From: Rhododendron vialii
Lineage: Eukaryota > Streptophyta > Magnoliopsida > Ericales > Ericaceae
Reading direction: 5' to 3'
DNA length: 64,000 nucleotides
NCBI RefSeq assembly: GCF_030253575.1
Contig: NC_080568.1
Span: forward strand, 2,125,501 to 2,189,500
Position 1 is the stretch's first letter. Each line of letters starts with the position of its first letter. A program made the translations under genes and the position numbers. This document shows, in pieces, positions 35,152-47,736 of the stretch. A model generated the notes under the pieces. It saw nothing but the letters and a program-made list of their open reading frames with translations, made no database searches and had not been told where the DNA came from.

Positions 35152-38100
35152 CTACTTCAAATCCCCTGGGACGAAAATGGGGAGCTGATTAGATGCCGAA
35201 TCCCTCTTGAATCTGGATTCCCGAGGCAAGTTAAGTCCGGCTCTATCTTGGCCGTGTCTCAGAGTTGAATTCCCATCCCTCGAAGGGGCACTCAGAAGTG
35301 GCCCCCCGAAGAAAATAGACTCGCCTGTGTAAAGCAGCTTCTCCGACTGCTCTAATGGAGGCACCGTTGCCAAAGAAGAGGAGGGTTGTTCTCGAGGCAA
35401 AACAGGCCTTATATCAGAGCTATGCGTTGCTATTTCAGAATTAAGAGGGTTTGACGACACTACTACTCCAGTCGGAAAGGCTGGTCTGTTTCGGGGTTCT
35501 AAAGCAGATACAGGAACCGACACATACCTTCCAGCCTCTTGGTCCCACACAACCGACGTCCTTTTAACCTCTCTCAGAAGATTACTAGTAGCTGGTGCTG
35601 GTGCTGGGAGGTTCGACCATGGATCATCGCTAGCGTTACTATCCCTTTGCATGATCCTTTCATCAAACGCAGAAGTAGAATGGGACACTGTAGGGTTGAT
35701 CCGAGGGAAACCGGCCCTTGAAGTCGGAGCACGATCTTGGACAAACCCAGGTTTCGAAGTGGAAGCAGTTAAAAGGTGGTTCAAATTCTGAGCCACCTGA
35801 GGGAGGGGGCTCAGCGTGACCGATTCGTGAACGTGACTTGGACTGCTGAAGCTACTCACACTCTGAGTGCCGGTTTCGTATTCATCTCGGCTACCTTGAC
35901 TTAAGCCAAAAGAGTTTCTCGGCTCAATCTTGGCCTCTTTAATTCCTCCCGTGTCGGTGCTCACACTGCTTCTGCCACTCTGGTTACAGCTGGAGCTCAA
36001 TTCGGGATCTGGCACATGGCGGTTATCGATGGGACGGAGTACGGAGGAAGATGCCCTGGCTTTGGCTGCAGCTCTAACGGCTTCGTGTGAGTCTAGCTTT
36101 GCGAGCTTCCAGGCACTTATGCGAACAGGGCGTTTAGGTATCTTGATTCCGGTTGCATCTGGATCCACTGTCGATGGGACCATACCGGGTTGCAATTGAG
36201 GTGCAACTTCTTCCTGATAAAACCAGACCAAAAACATGTTTTGTAAATCTCTCAATCAATCATGACTTCAAATTGTTATCGATTTTGCTTTACGTTAGTA
36301 CTTCTACATAAACAGCAAACACAGACGACTGTGCAAAGCATAGGTGGCTCTTTTAGCCCTGGCTCATATTTGCTCTCTAATATAGCATCAATCAAAATTG
36401 TACGGCCAGTGAAAGTATGACAGCGCATGTGTGTGTGTGTGGAGAGAGAGGCAGTAGCAGAAAACACGGCTAGAATTTCAGAACCAATGGGGGAAAATAT
36501 CATTTAACAAGAATAACACCAAGTTAGGAAGTTTGAGAATGTCTGGAAAATTTACATGTGATTGCTTCTGAGTATTATTCGTTTGCAAATTGGTAATTGC
36601 CTAATTGGCATCAGAAATTCTGAGTATTAACTGGAAAACTCGGGGAGCTTTAGTAATACATAGCAAATATAATGAGGAAAAATAACAGCAAATGAGAAGT
36701 GACATTTGTAGTTGTTAAGAGAGTGGGGCAAGCAATGTTGGGTGAGTTCGGTCCATCTCTAGGACCATTGTTAATCTATTCTGGTATCAAAAATCATGTT
36801 CAAGCCTTACCGTATGTATTTGTTGTTCCAAGACAGCCTCATTATATTACTGGCCCATTTTCCTACAACCTAAGCTTCCGGTACAAATTGTAGTCCAACC
36901 ATAGTGATACGAAAAAATTAGGGTGCAGCAAGATGATAAAAACTAGGATAATTACAAGTTGAACTGATGTAAAAGACTAATTGTTTGATAACCCAACAAA
37001 ACCGTTACTAGCGTGTTTAGCAGCAAGGTTTGACAAATCATGTATGAGGTTGAACTTATCAGATCTCAAGGGTTGACAGTAATATTGAGATACTCGAAGC
37101 CAATATTTTAAGAAATGGAATAGAGCACTCTTCTTGTTTTCTCTTTGATAATCTAACATTTGATCTGGTTATTAAGGTGGTTAGTCATACACATTTTCTC
37201 AACCTTCAGTTGCGGCTGCACATGAACACAACTCAAAGGTAAAACCTCTGTCCTCAGAGACATACCGGGTATCTATGTACCATATGGTTTCCCGTTTCAA
37301 AAAAATATAGATACCTAGGTATAAACTTTAAAGAACAACCACAAAAAGTTATACCTGATAATCGACAAAAACCCTAGGAGGGGTGCACCATGCCCCCTTG
37401 TACTGCAGGCCCAAAGAACTTCCACCACTAAAGCCAGTTGTAGCAGACCCCGAGGGAGAATACAACAAAGTTGGCTGTTCTTCATCCATGGATCCCCCTG
37501 CGGGTGCCTCGCTCATTGTTCTCATTGCAACAACGTATTCATATGTCGTAATACCCTGAGGCAAACAAATAAAGAATGAGAAAAGAAACAATCCGGATTC
37601 AAATAGCTACTCTATGTGCATGTTTTTCCCTTGCTAAATTTTTCTAATCATGTTTCATCTTTTGCCATGCTCCATTTGGTATAAGAAATCTAACATCAAA
37701 ACCAGTAAATCCAATCATAAAATAAGGAACTTCCAGTGTTCTTCCAAGTCCAATAGAACCAAACGGAGCATTGTGGAAAGGAAAGCATGCAAATACTCTG
37801 AACTGACCTTCCGAATGAGTATAACATGGAAGAAGAGAAGTTCACCCAACGGCACGCATGCCAGCAATGAAACTGCTGTGCAAACAGCCTGCATCAAATA
37901 GATTTCATCACAAGAATATATATTTAACGTTTTTTCATACACTAATTAGCCACGCTGATTCGAAGCATGCTTATATTGAGACATACCACAACAGTTGCAA
38001 ATGGAGCACGAGAGAAACCATTCCCCAGTCTATCCACTATTGCAGCCTCCATACTTCTCTTATTGACAAAGCATCGCACTAGTACAGCAATGCCAACTCC

Positions 38101-41100
38101 AGCTTCAGTAACAAGCTGAGAGAGACAGAGAGAAGATCACTATAACAGCTTAAAAGATTTATTTGAGAAAGTAAAGTCAGCTCCAAAACATACCCAAATA
38201 ACACTGGTGGCCATAAGAGAAATGAAAGTTATGTAGTTTTTCCTCCCTACACAGTTGTTCAGCCACTGCAATAAGAGAAACATGATGCAGTTAATTCCCC
38301 CGACATTATTTTGAACATTGTTGCCGCCAACCTTGGCAGATAGTGATATGAATGCTAAAAAAATAGAACATACGCGGCAATGGTGGTCAAATCCATCAAC
38401 ACATTTGTCGCAACTACGACAGTGTTTGCTGAATTTACGCACCTGCAGTACACACACAAAAAGAAGAAGCATCCAGAGTATGTCAAAAGGTTGATACAAG
38501 AAAAGTATATCAAAAAGGCCAAGGATCAGAAACATCTATATTCATAATTGTGATCAGCAACATCTTTGTACATCTTTCCAAGGACAGAACAGAATAATCT
38601 CTCAACCTCTCCCTCTCTCCATTTACTTCCACCAAAACCATGAATATGCAGCAAGAGACGGACACGGAGCGTAACACAGAAAAATCTTTTGGGTTCGACA
38701 TGAAAGATATCTTCTTCAATAAATACTTATCTGCAATTCACTAGGTTCAAAATTGCAGCATGAAATAAATGCATAAATCCACCCGGGGAGAAGAGGCAGT
38801 CAAGCAGACTAAAGTTGTACAATGATAGTGAGGATGGATCCACAAGAGAATGAGAGTGGTGAAGATGGTGCAGATTAGAAGCCATTTCTAAAACACTTGC
38901 AAGACTTGATAAGGTAGTTTAAGTTTTTTTTTTTTTGATCGGCGATAAGGTAGTTTAAGTTGGAAGGCATAATATAGCAATACAGCTCCGGAGACATCAT
39001 GCCTTCAAGTTTTTTGGGATTCAACTGTTGTTTCGATCCCATCTCCTAGGAAACAGAAGCATTCCAGCTGTATAACATCAGCAGATCAATTCGAGTAATA
39101 TTTTTTTTTCAAAAAAAAGTACCTCAGCCTCGCACAATGTGCAGTACAATGCCTCTTCACCTGTGCCTTGTTGATCAGCTAACCCATCTTCTTTGCGGCA
39201 ATCTTCATGTACAAACACTCCACAGCAAATTCCTCCAATACAATCACAAAATGTAGTCTTACTAGGGGTTTCGAACTGCATTTCTGTTCTTCTTTCTTCT
39301 ACTATAGAACCTTTCCTACTAGAGTTTACTCGTGACAAGGAACTTCTAGAAGCTGATGAAGGAGAAGAATGAATCGCAGTGCCGAGTTCGTCAAAATTTC
39401 CAGACTTGGTTGGTAATTCAAGCTTTGAATTACGTACATTCATTATCTCACCGCCAAATTTAAACATAATGCCAGGATCTGCAGGATTGATTGCTGTGGC
39501 CCGCACATAAAGAACGAAAACAAGTAGTGCCTGCAGTACCGTAAGAAAAAGAGCACCATCACATATAGTACTCGTTCCAAATGATTCTGATCCAGAATAT
39601 GGTTTTATCCACTGGTTAAGCATTAACTATTAGGAACAAAGTTACTTTTTACCACATTTTCAGTCCAACTTTCCTTGGTGAAAAATAAACAAATATAAAG
39701 CTCAGAATTAACCACAAAATTATCAATCCTCGTCACTGATTTGGAATTTCTGCAAGGAGCTCCATTTGGGAGGAAACTCAGGTTCTTATCAAGGTTGGCC
39801 TTGGCAATTACAGTTAGCCTCTTGTCTCCACATGGTGGGATAGAACTATGACGGTCAGGATATTATATACTATGTAATTTCTAGCCTAATGCTTTTTACA
39901 AGTTTGTTTTAATCTAGAGTTCTGTAATGTTGAATGAAGCTCTGAAATCCCAAAAGAGACATCACAGTGGCCTACAGTCTCATCTACTTCTAGTGAACTC
40001 GGTTTGAATTCAGTTAGTTTCTTCTCCTTGCCTCATTCAAAATTAAAGAGTACCAATAATCACAGAAACGACAATGTGTAACTCTGATGGCAGTAACTTT
40101 TCCCACTATTGCCATCATAATCGAAATAAAGCATACGATGGATGAAAATTGTATATTACAACGATTTCATGCAAACCTTATGCCACAAATTTACTACCCG
40201 TGTTCCCTTAGAAAAAAGTAGAGCATGGTCCAATCTAAATTTGAGCTTCTGCATAGGGCCTTGATTTTCTTCTAGTGCTCTGAACATTAGTAGGACTACT
40301 CCGAACCACTTCCCAATCCATTATAAGCTATGAAATGCAACTGAAAATAAATGCTGAAAGAAGAACCTACTATTCATGTCTACCTACCACTGGTGAGTAG
40401 AAGGCAACCAAAGCGTACTCCCAAATGCGGCCTCCGAGGAAAGGTGCAAAGAAAGCATAGAACGCAACCACCAACAAGCAATACACTGTTATTGCAACAA
40501 CCTATCAAAGGAAAAGAGAAAATATTAACCAACAATCATTTGCAAATATGAAGACGCAGATATTCATTAAACTGAAACCCAACAAGATGACCAACTCTAT
40601 GTAGCATGTACTAGGTTTGGCACATGCACGTGCCAGTAAACCTAGTAAAAGAAATGTGGTAGGGACTAGGAGAAAAAAGCAAGCAAAAAATCAGGACAAA
40701 ATAACAAAATAAGTTAAAATTGAAACTCCAACTACAGAGTTCTCACAAACAACCTCATGTTTTATAACAAGTTAAATTCATCTTTGTAGGGCATATATGG
40801 TGATTGGACTGATGATCAAGAGGCATTGGAGGAAAGGGAAAGATTAAATTAACGAAGCCCTTGAAGTGTATTGAAGAAGAGTGGAAGAGTGTTATTGCAC
40901 TTGTAAATGGAAAGAAGAAAATTGACCAGAAAGTTCACGATAGGGGTCAGTCCAGGACTGCCTAAGAACTTTAAACGAAATTCGACATAAACAGTGATCT
41001 AGCAGCTATGTTTAGTGCTCACAACCCGAAAACAAATTTCTAATACATTTCTAGATGATTAATTGTATTTTAAGCTAAGAAGAGTCCTCTTTCAAATAAA

Positions 41101-44100
41101 AACAATTTTACATGTTATTTTGTCTACAAACATGTAAAAAGTACCTTCAAGACATTGCAACCGAAAAAAAGCACGGGTAAGACGAGAAAATCTTCTTGGT
41201 GCAAGTCTTGTATCTAACTAGGGACGAGTGATCAAAATAGTTTCTAGTTATAAGGAGTTTTTTGGGAATCTTCAACTACCATAATAGGATGGATTAAGAA
41301 GGATATCAAAATTGATGCTTTAGTGGTGCTAAACCTTACCCAATAAAGACAATACCATGTACCCATGTAATCTCCTGGTGAAAGAAAGTCGTAAATCCGG
41401 TTGAGTTGCGTCATAACCATTGGTTATAGAGAGGCCAAGGTAATGAGTGGACAGGTTAGCTAAGCGAGAAATATCGACCCATCGTCTTAATACGAGAACC
41501 TTCCTATGGACTACATACGTTACTCGACACTGACTAGATTGGGACCATGCCCCCCATGGTTAGTTCTCCACTTCTCCTCATGGTTTTGTTATCGGTTTCT
41601 CCATTGTGCTCTACCCAAATCGCTTTTCCAGATAGCAAAAACTAAAAAATGATGAGTGCATAACCAAACAAGAGAACTAAATAAACAACACTTCATACAG
41701 TCCACGATGTTGTCTCATCAAAGGAAACACAATGGAACAACCTCATCTCCACAAAACACCTAAGAAAACAACCATGTTTACACCCGGAACTAGAGCAACA
41801 TGTAACACCGAAACAAAGCAAAATGCACTAGATAATAGGCATTCTAGTACGGCAGGAATACTAATCTTTACGTCAAACACTACATAGGAGCGATACTATC
41901 TGTGGGTATACGATACACCCCACATCCGGATGCGCCTCCTCCATAAGCTCTTCTGGCGACCCATTCTAGGAGGAACGAGGTCCCCTCCATGATCCAATTA
42001 TGCCCGCACATACTCATTTTGTGACATGAGTATATGCGCGCAAGGGGACATTAATGTGGGTATACGATATATCCCGCATCCGGATGCACCTTCTCCAAGA
42101 ACCCTGCCGGCGACCACCTCCGGGATGAGTAAGGCTTCCTCCACAATACTCATCTCCAGGAGGAGCAAGGCTTCCTCCACAATCATCACCTCCAAGAGAA
42201 GCAAGGCATCCTCCACAATATCCACAATACTCACCTCCAGGAGGAGCAAGGCTTCCTCCACGATCCTCACCTCCGGGAGGAGCAAGGCTTCCTCCATAAC
42301 ACTCACCTCCAGGAGGAGGAAGGCTTTCTCCATGGTACTCACCTCCGGCGGAGCAAAGCTTCCTCCACAAATTATACATTCCGCCCAAGAGGAGACTTCC
42401 TCCACAAACTATGTTTCCGGTGGAGCAGTACCTCCTCCATGAACCTTGCCTCCGTCAAAGCAAACTTCCTCCACAAACTCCGCCTCCGGAGGAATTGCTC
42501 CAGGAACTCTCCACCCATGGAGAAGTGAGGTCACCTTCGGGCACCTCACCTCCGACTTAACACTTTGAAGACTCCACAAATACTTAAAGGCGACTCTATA
42601 CACCGTCCCTAGGCCGGGAGCAGGACCTAGGTATCTCTCTCGGGACCTAAGGAGGAATGTTGTTTGGAGGCTAGAGCAAAGGGTTTGTCAAGGAGGACGA
42701 GCTTGCCTCCGGCGAGCTCTAACTTGACCGGTCCTAGAGAGAGAGGGGGCGTTGACCGCCATCTGACATCTCGGAAGAAGTATCATACCTACCGCCTCAC
42801 TTGGCAAATGATACGGGTCTCCATGTATCACCAAAATAGCCTCTATTGGTTCATTGATTACAAGCTCTAAGGCCTGACTTGGGACTAAAAAAGGAAAGCA
42901 TGTCAACCTCTACTCTGCCCACCAATGGGGAGGAGCCTCACACATGGCTTTCTCATCTCCAAGGCTCATATATAAGGAGAATCACGAACTAGCTATCCGC
43001 ACAATCCGCAATACTGACGCATCCAGGTCAACATTTTCTTGGCCAATCTCAAAGGAGTTCCACAACCTCTTTCACATGGTCCGTCGTTTGAGAAGTAGAA
43101 GCACTAGCGGTGGCCTCCGGCAATGCGTCAAAGCCATCTAACACGGCACTGAGCTCCAGAATCTCTTTGTCCATAAAAGCCACCTCAGATCGTAGGGCAA
43201 GGAACCAATTCTTGCGTCAAGCAACTTTTCCATTCGTTCCAACTTGGCCATTTTTAGCACTTTGAGTGGTTTATCAGTGAAATCTTCATCTGTATGATCT
43301 CATCATCAACGTTGTCGTTGGCGGGTTGCGGGGCTTGCATTTTGGGCTGCGAGGAGAAAAAGAGATGACACCAAGCTATATACATAGTGACAGAAAGAGA
43401 GTGACACGCACAAAGGGAGAGAGATGCGAGAGAGAGACATACCAGAGAGAGGGAGGGAAACGACATTTGGTGTCGACCTAGGGCTTGGAAGACAAGTGGA
43501 GTAATCGACTGGTGTAGTCTCCTAGTCGATAGCTACACCAGTTGATTACTCCACTTGTCTTCCAAGCCCTAGGTCGACACCAGGTGTCGTCTCCCTCCCT
43601 CTGGTATGTCTCTCTTTCTTTCGCATCTCTCACTCTTTGTGCGTGTCACTCTCTTTCTGTTGCTATGTTATGTATATATGCATGTATATGGCTCGGCGTC
43701 ATATCTCTTTCTCCCCGCAGCCCGAAATCTAAGCCCCGCAGCCCACCGGCGACGACGTTGATAATGAGATCATACAGATGGAGGAATATTTCATCGATAA
43801 ACCACTCAAAGTGCTAAAAAAAGCGAAGTTGGAACGAATGGAAAAGTTGCTTGACGCAAGAATTGGTTCCTTAGACATCGAACATGATGCCCTACGATCT
43901 GAGGTGGCTCTTATGGACAAGGAGATTCTAGAGCTCAGTGTCATGTTAGATGGTTTTGACGCATTGCCGGAGGTGGAACTCCTGGAGCTCAGTGTCGTGT
44001 TAGATGGTTTTGACGCATTGCCGGAGGCCACCGCTAATGCTTCTACTTCTCAAACGACGGAACATGTGAAAGAGGTTGTGGAACTCCTGGAGCTCAAGGC

Positions 44101-44799
44101 TGAGATTGGGCAAGAAAATGTTGACCTGGATGCGTCGGTATTGCGGATTGTGCAGATAGCTATCTCCAAGGCTCACGAACTTTAATCTATCAAGCAATCT
44201 GTACGATGAGCTATAACTCAACAGGAAAATCACAACACAAGACCTAAGGACACATCAGAAACAATTTCAAGGATTTAGAACTTAATAGAATAATCTTCAC
44301 AAACAATACAACCAAGTAGGTGGAAAAGAATTAAGACGTAAAACCTTACATTTTGTACCATAACTAAGCATTTCGAATTATACAGACCAAGAAATATGGT
44401 CAAACTTCAGAGATAAAACAAATTCGCAATAATAATCTATGGCCAAACACGTCAAAAAGCTGAAGGCAACCATCAACCATGCCATACAATTTTGAGCAGA
44501 ATTTTTAACACAGGAACGCCCATAACAAGTATTTCAATTCAAACAAATATCAAACAGTACCCTTTCTAAGATGACCCACATAGCAACGACTGAAATATAA
44601 AACAATAATCTTTTCCTCCATTTCTACCATTAACAACCATAACCCAATTCAGCAAACTACTAACTGAAGCAAACCCTGATCAGTAATTTCTAAACAACAG
44701 CCAAATGACAGTAAGATCTGTAAAAGTAGCAGATAGAAAAAGATTGAATCGAACCTGAAAGGTGTGAGCTGGCAACTGCCATCCGTGTTTCCTCACCAT
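35152..44799 (-). CDS. PAT19/PAT20: DHHC protein S-acyltransferase (palmitoyltransferase), PAT19/20 group
   Basis: Nine phase-0 coding exons: 44755-44799, 40388-40501, 39123-39530, 38374-38442, 38194-38265, 37987-38115, 37808-37888, 37355-37555 and 35152-36213, total 726 residues. All introns are GT-AG. It starts [15 protein letters not shown], as in plant PAT19-22. Membrane segments lie at about 16-38 and 45-64, followed by NPADPG (DPG at 71-73), the Cys-rich domain ([20 protein letters not shown]) with catalytic DHHC at 208-211, two more segments (about 223-250 and 275-303), and TTYE at 309-312, the family's TTxE motif. A Ser-rich, probably cytosolic tail follows to the end (FVPGDLK). The enzyme attaches palmitate to protein cysteines at membranes. 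The first intron is 4.25 kb and repeat-filled. The gene faces FAR1 head to head, as from memory in Arabidopsis (AT4G15080 and AT3G22180). Confidence 0.93.
38908..38961 (-). mobile_element. Extremely truncated retroposon with 18-bp target duplication
   Basis: GATAAGGTAGTTTAAGTT occurs at 38908-38925 and 38944-38961. Between the copies, read on the minus strand, are only GCCGATC and 11 A. A short end followed by poly(A) between perfect direct repeats is what target-primed retroposition of a severely 5'-truncated LINE or SINE leaves. It lies in the third intron of the acyltransferase. Confidence 0.7.
41890..42620 (-). repeat. Minisatellite and duplicated leader in the acyltransferase intron 1
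   Basis: Units of about 36 bp based on CTCCAGGAGGAGCAAGGCTT + CCTCCACAAT (variants CTCCGGGAGG, CTCCAAGAGA) repeat about six to eight times between 42,140 and 42,430. Before it, GTGGGTATACGATA(C/T)A(C/T)CCC with CATCCGGATGCRCC is present at 41,900 and again at 42,057. Long open frames here on both strands are by-products of the repeat. Confidence 0.7.
42965..44178. repeat. Large inverted repeat in the acyltransferase intron 1
   Basis: Left arm about 42965-43517, right arm about 43533-44178, separated by about 15 bp. The inner 50 bp of each arm are complementary with one mismatch (GTCGACCTAGGGCTTGGAAG against its inverse). Outward the arms stay clearly alike with indels; the right arm has an extra tandem block of about 57 bp (GATGGTTTTGACGCATTGCC occurs twice). 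The right arm has an open frame (43778-44185) rich in Leu, Glu and Asp, unlike any family I recognise. Confidence 0.9.
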
Positions 44800-45400
44800 A
44801 ACTGCCTAAATATCACAAAAAGATAAGTGGGAAAGCTCTATTCCCACCCAATTCAGGCCTAAAATAGACCCACCATATAAAACCAACCCTAACCCACTTA
44901 CTCAGAGGGAGAGAAAGAGAGTAACCAACCTGTAACCTCCTTCACTGAAAACCCAAAATGCAAAATGCAAAATGCAAAACTCAAAACATCCAAGAAAAAA
45001 CCAAAATTCAACACAAATGAGGCAGAATTTGTTTTGGTGAGAGGGAGAGAGAGAGAGAGAGAGAGAGGGACAAAAAAAAACACCTGAAACCTTTTCACTG
45101 AAGGAAAGAAACAAAATTTGTTTACAGAGTGACTGTAGAAATTAACGAAAAACAAAAAGAAAAACAATTTAAAAATTCCGATGAGTGTGAGGTCATGAGA
45201 AAGCAGGTCAAAGGGGAAAGGGACAAATAGAGATGGGAGACTCGGAGGAGTTTGAGAAAGAATGGACAAAGCTTGGAATAAAGAAAAGACGGCGAATAGG
45301 GTTGGAGAGAGAGGACGCGTGCGCCGAGCCAGTTTGAAGTGGTGCTAGTAGTACGTAGGTTTTACTAGACCAAGAGGTAGTAGCCAAGTAGTGAATAACA
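44800..45400 (-). other. Acyltransferase 5' leader and promoter-side DNA
   Basis: TGATATTTAG/GCAG just before the ATG is acceptor-like, so a leader intron is possible; ACAG/GTTGGT near 44,934 could be its donor. A (GA)n microsatellite is at 45045-45067 (CT-rich on the coding strand, as in many plant leaders). The transcription start is not placed. Confidence 0.35.
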
Positions 45401-46512
45401 TCAATATTGGACCTACTTGTATGTATATTCTCCTCAACTATTGTCTTTTCCCTTTAAATTCCTTCATTTATGGGTTTAACCCTTGTTTTATCTATAGATC
45501 TTAAATCATAAATAAACTTATTTATAACATTAAAAATAGTAGTACGATTCTTCATGCCCAGTTGAATATATTTATTCATTGTTTGCAATTCTACAGATTC
45601 GAATAGAAAAACATCATTAATCTTTGTAACTATTTTGGATTGTGTTGGTTGTTCTGTTATTGTAAAAATGTGTTTTTATGGTAGAAATGTGAAGTTTTTA
45701 CCGTGAAAGTGTAAGAATTCTTAGTGGGAGTGCACGGTCGTTGCTGATATATTTCTTGAAAGAAAGAAACTTGATAGAGATAGGCAAAAGCGGATTGAAT
45801 GGTTATTAAAATCAACGAACGTTGTGATTGATACGGGTAGTGTAAAAAAACGACAAAAAGTTTGGTCGGGTGTGAATGTCCAAGCCTTTTTTAATGTTAG
45901 ATCTATCTCTCAGTACCCCATATGACTTTATTATAATGTTCTCTTCTTTATATTTTTGAAGATTCGCTACTTTTTCTTATTTTTCTGACATTTACAAAAA
46001 TAAAATATCGAGATTTTAGCAGTTTTGTGTCTCCGTCAAGATAAACACCACATCGTTGACCTTATCGCAACTAGGTAATCCCGCTATTAAAAAAAATGAA
46101 CACATCTATCTTTCTTTGAGTAAATAAAGGTGCATTAAACGTAATGAAATTTTAGTTTTGGGCTTTTCAACACATTTACTTTTTATTGAAATGCCAAATG
46201 GTAGCTGCGAAGTTGCAACCAAAGAGGTTCAAAAAATCGAGGATGCCTCCCTACTTCAAGCGAAGGAGTTCGATAAACCCGTAACCAATTGTCTTTCGTG
46301 ATCTTTAATGTGAACACCAATGCTAGCTTGACTTGTATCAACCTTAAAGTCTCCATTCGTACCGAGTTTCATAAAGGCCCATACGGTCGGAGGGACCCAA
46401 ACAACTTGTCAACAAGCTACCTCTTGTTTTTCCAGTGTGATGTCTAGAGTTCGCACTTCTACTTATGGTACTACAAGCATAACCAGACAAACGATATATT
46501 AAAAAAAAGGGG
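45401..46512. other. Gene-free stretch between divergent genes
   Basis: AT-rich DNA with no recognisable coding region. Confidence 0.4.
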
Positions 46513-47736
46513 GGGTAAATTACATTTAACCCCCCTTAACTAACACCCATTAGCACTTTACCCCCTCTAACTATAAAACTGAACACTTAACCCCCTCTAA
46601 CTATGTAAATCTCAAATGCTTTAGACACTGTTAACGGAAAACATTAAATTCCCATTTTGCCCTATAAGAATAGGACGTCCAAGGATCAAATCAAACCCAA
46701 ACCACCTTCTACCACCATCACTACAAACCCAGAAGACCGCTAACATTCGACGCCGATGGACGCACGCAGCGACGACAAATTCAATTGGTCCATACCAATT
46801 AATTACAACTCCATATCAATATGTTCACTACCAATTAATTACCACTCGATGAGGCTTCTCCAATAGAGTCAAAATAAATTCAAATCCAAAAAAATCCAAA
46901 AAATAAGCTTTCAAGATCTCTCGAATGGTTCCAAACCCTTGTCGTCGTCGTATCGGAAAATACCTGTGTTTACGTAGACATCTTTTGCAGCACCTTACCC
47001 AAAGTTCCTTTCAAGAAAATACCTGTGTTTTTCGGAGAGACGGGATCCAACGTTGATTTTTTATTTCAGCACCTTATCCAGAGTTCCTCAAGACCCTGTG
47101 ACTGTTACATTCGTCTCATCAATCAGACGTCTCTTCTGCACTCCAACACACTCCTTACATGTAAATCGAAAACCAAAGAATCAATCGATCGAAGCGATGG
47201 AGTATTGGCAGAGGGTGAAAACCTTCGCCGAAGAAGACGTAATCCCTGACGTGTCCGTCAAGGATCGCTTACATCGTCTCCAAAACAGCCAAGCGATCGA
47301 AGGAGTTCGCGGCCGAGGCGTCGAAGAAAGCCCACAAGATCAAGTCCCTCGCCGATCAGATTTCGTCTTCCCTCTCTCCTCGACTCTCCCCCACCACCTC
47401 CGCAGTCGAAGCACTCGCCTTCGGAGCTCGAGAAGTTTTGCCTGTTGGTGTGTTCGTCCTCCATGAGAAAGAGACATGTATGTGTGACTGTGAGTGAGAG
47501 AGGGGGGGGGATGGGGTGATAGAGGTGGGGAAAGGGCAATAATGTCTTTACCCTTCAAATAAGTGAGCATGTGACTTACATGTGCTCATTTCCATCCAAA
47601 TTCTAACAGAAAGGTAACGAAAGTGAACTGGGAATGATTTTTCAATAGTTAGAAGGGGTTAAGTGTTCAATTTTATAGTTAAAGGGGGTTAAGTGTCTCC
47701 GGATGTTAGTTAAAGGGGATTAACTGTAATTTACCC
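46513..47736. mobile_element. Mutator-like (Pack-MULE-type) element with long terminal inverted repeats
   Basis: The first about 95 bp (GGGTAAATTACATTTAACCC, ... CTTAACCCCCTCTAACTA) and the reverse complement of the last about 95 bp (GGGTAAATTACAGTTAATCC, ...) are highly similar. Ends beginning GGGTAAATTACA and long inverted repeats fit Mutator-like elements, although the expected 9-bp target duplication is not clear (both flanks are A-rich). No transposase is present. The interior is GC-richer than its surroundings and looks like captured gene sequence. Confidence 0.75.
47194..47420 (+). pseudogene. Captured gene fragment inside the Pack-MULE-type element
   Basis: From ATG at 47197 the frame reads MEYWQRVKTFAEE; after a frame change, downstream codons read KTAKRSKEFAAEASKKAHK then IKSLADQISSSLS and TSAVEALAFGARE. 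Both pieces have normal plant coding composition and look like the N-terminal helical part of one Lys/Ala-rich host protein. I cannot name the donor gene. The frame change and lack of a continuation make a functional product unlikely. Confidence 0.55.

Noticed and set aside
42014-42442. Long open frames on both strands (about 125-138 codons)
   Set aside because: They coincide with the minisatellite whose 36-bp unit lacks stops; amino-acid content is repetitive (ALLLLEVS / RSKASST) and lies in an intron.
43778-44185. Open frame of 135 codons as a real gene
   Set aside because: It is one arm of an inverted repeat in an intron, on the strand opposite to the host gene, with no continuation; described as a repeat with a coding-like fragment instead.
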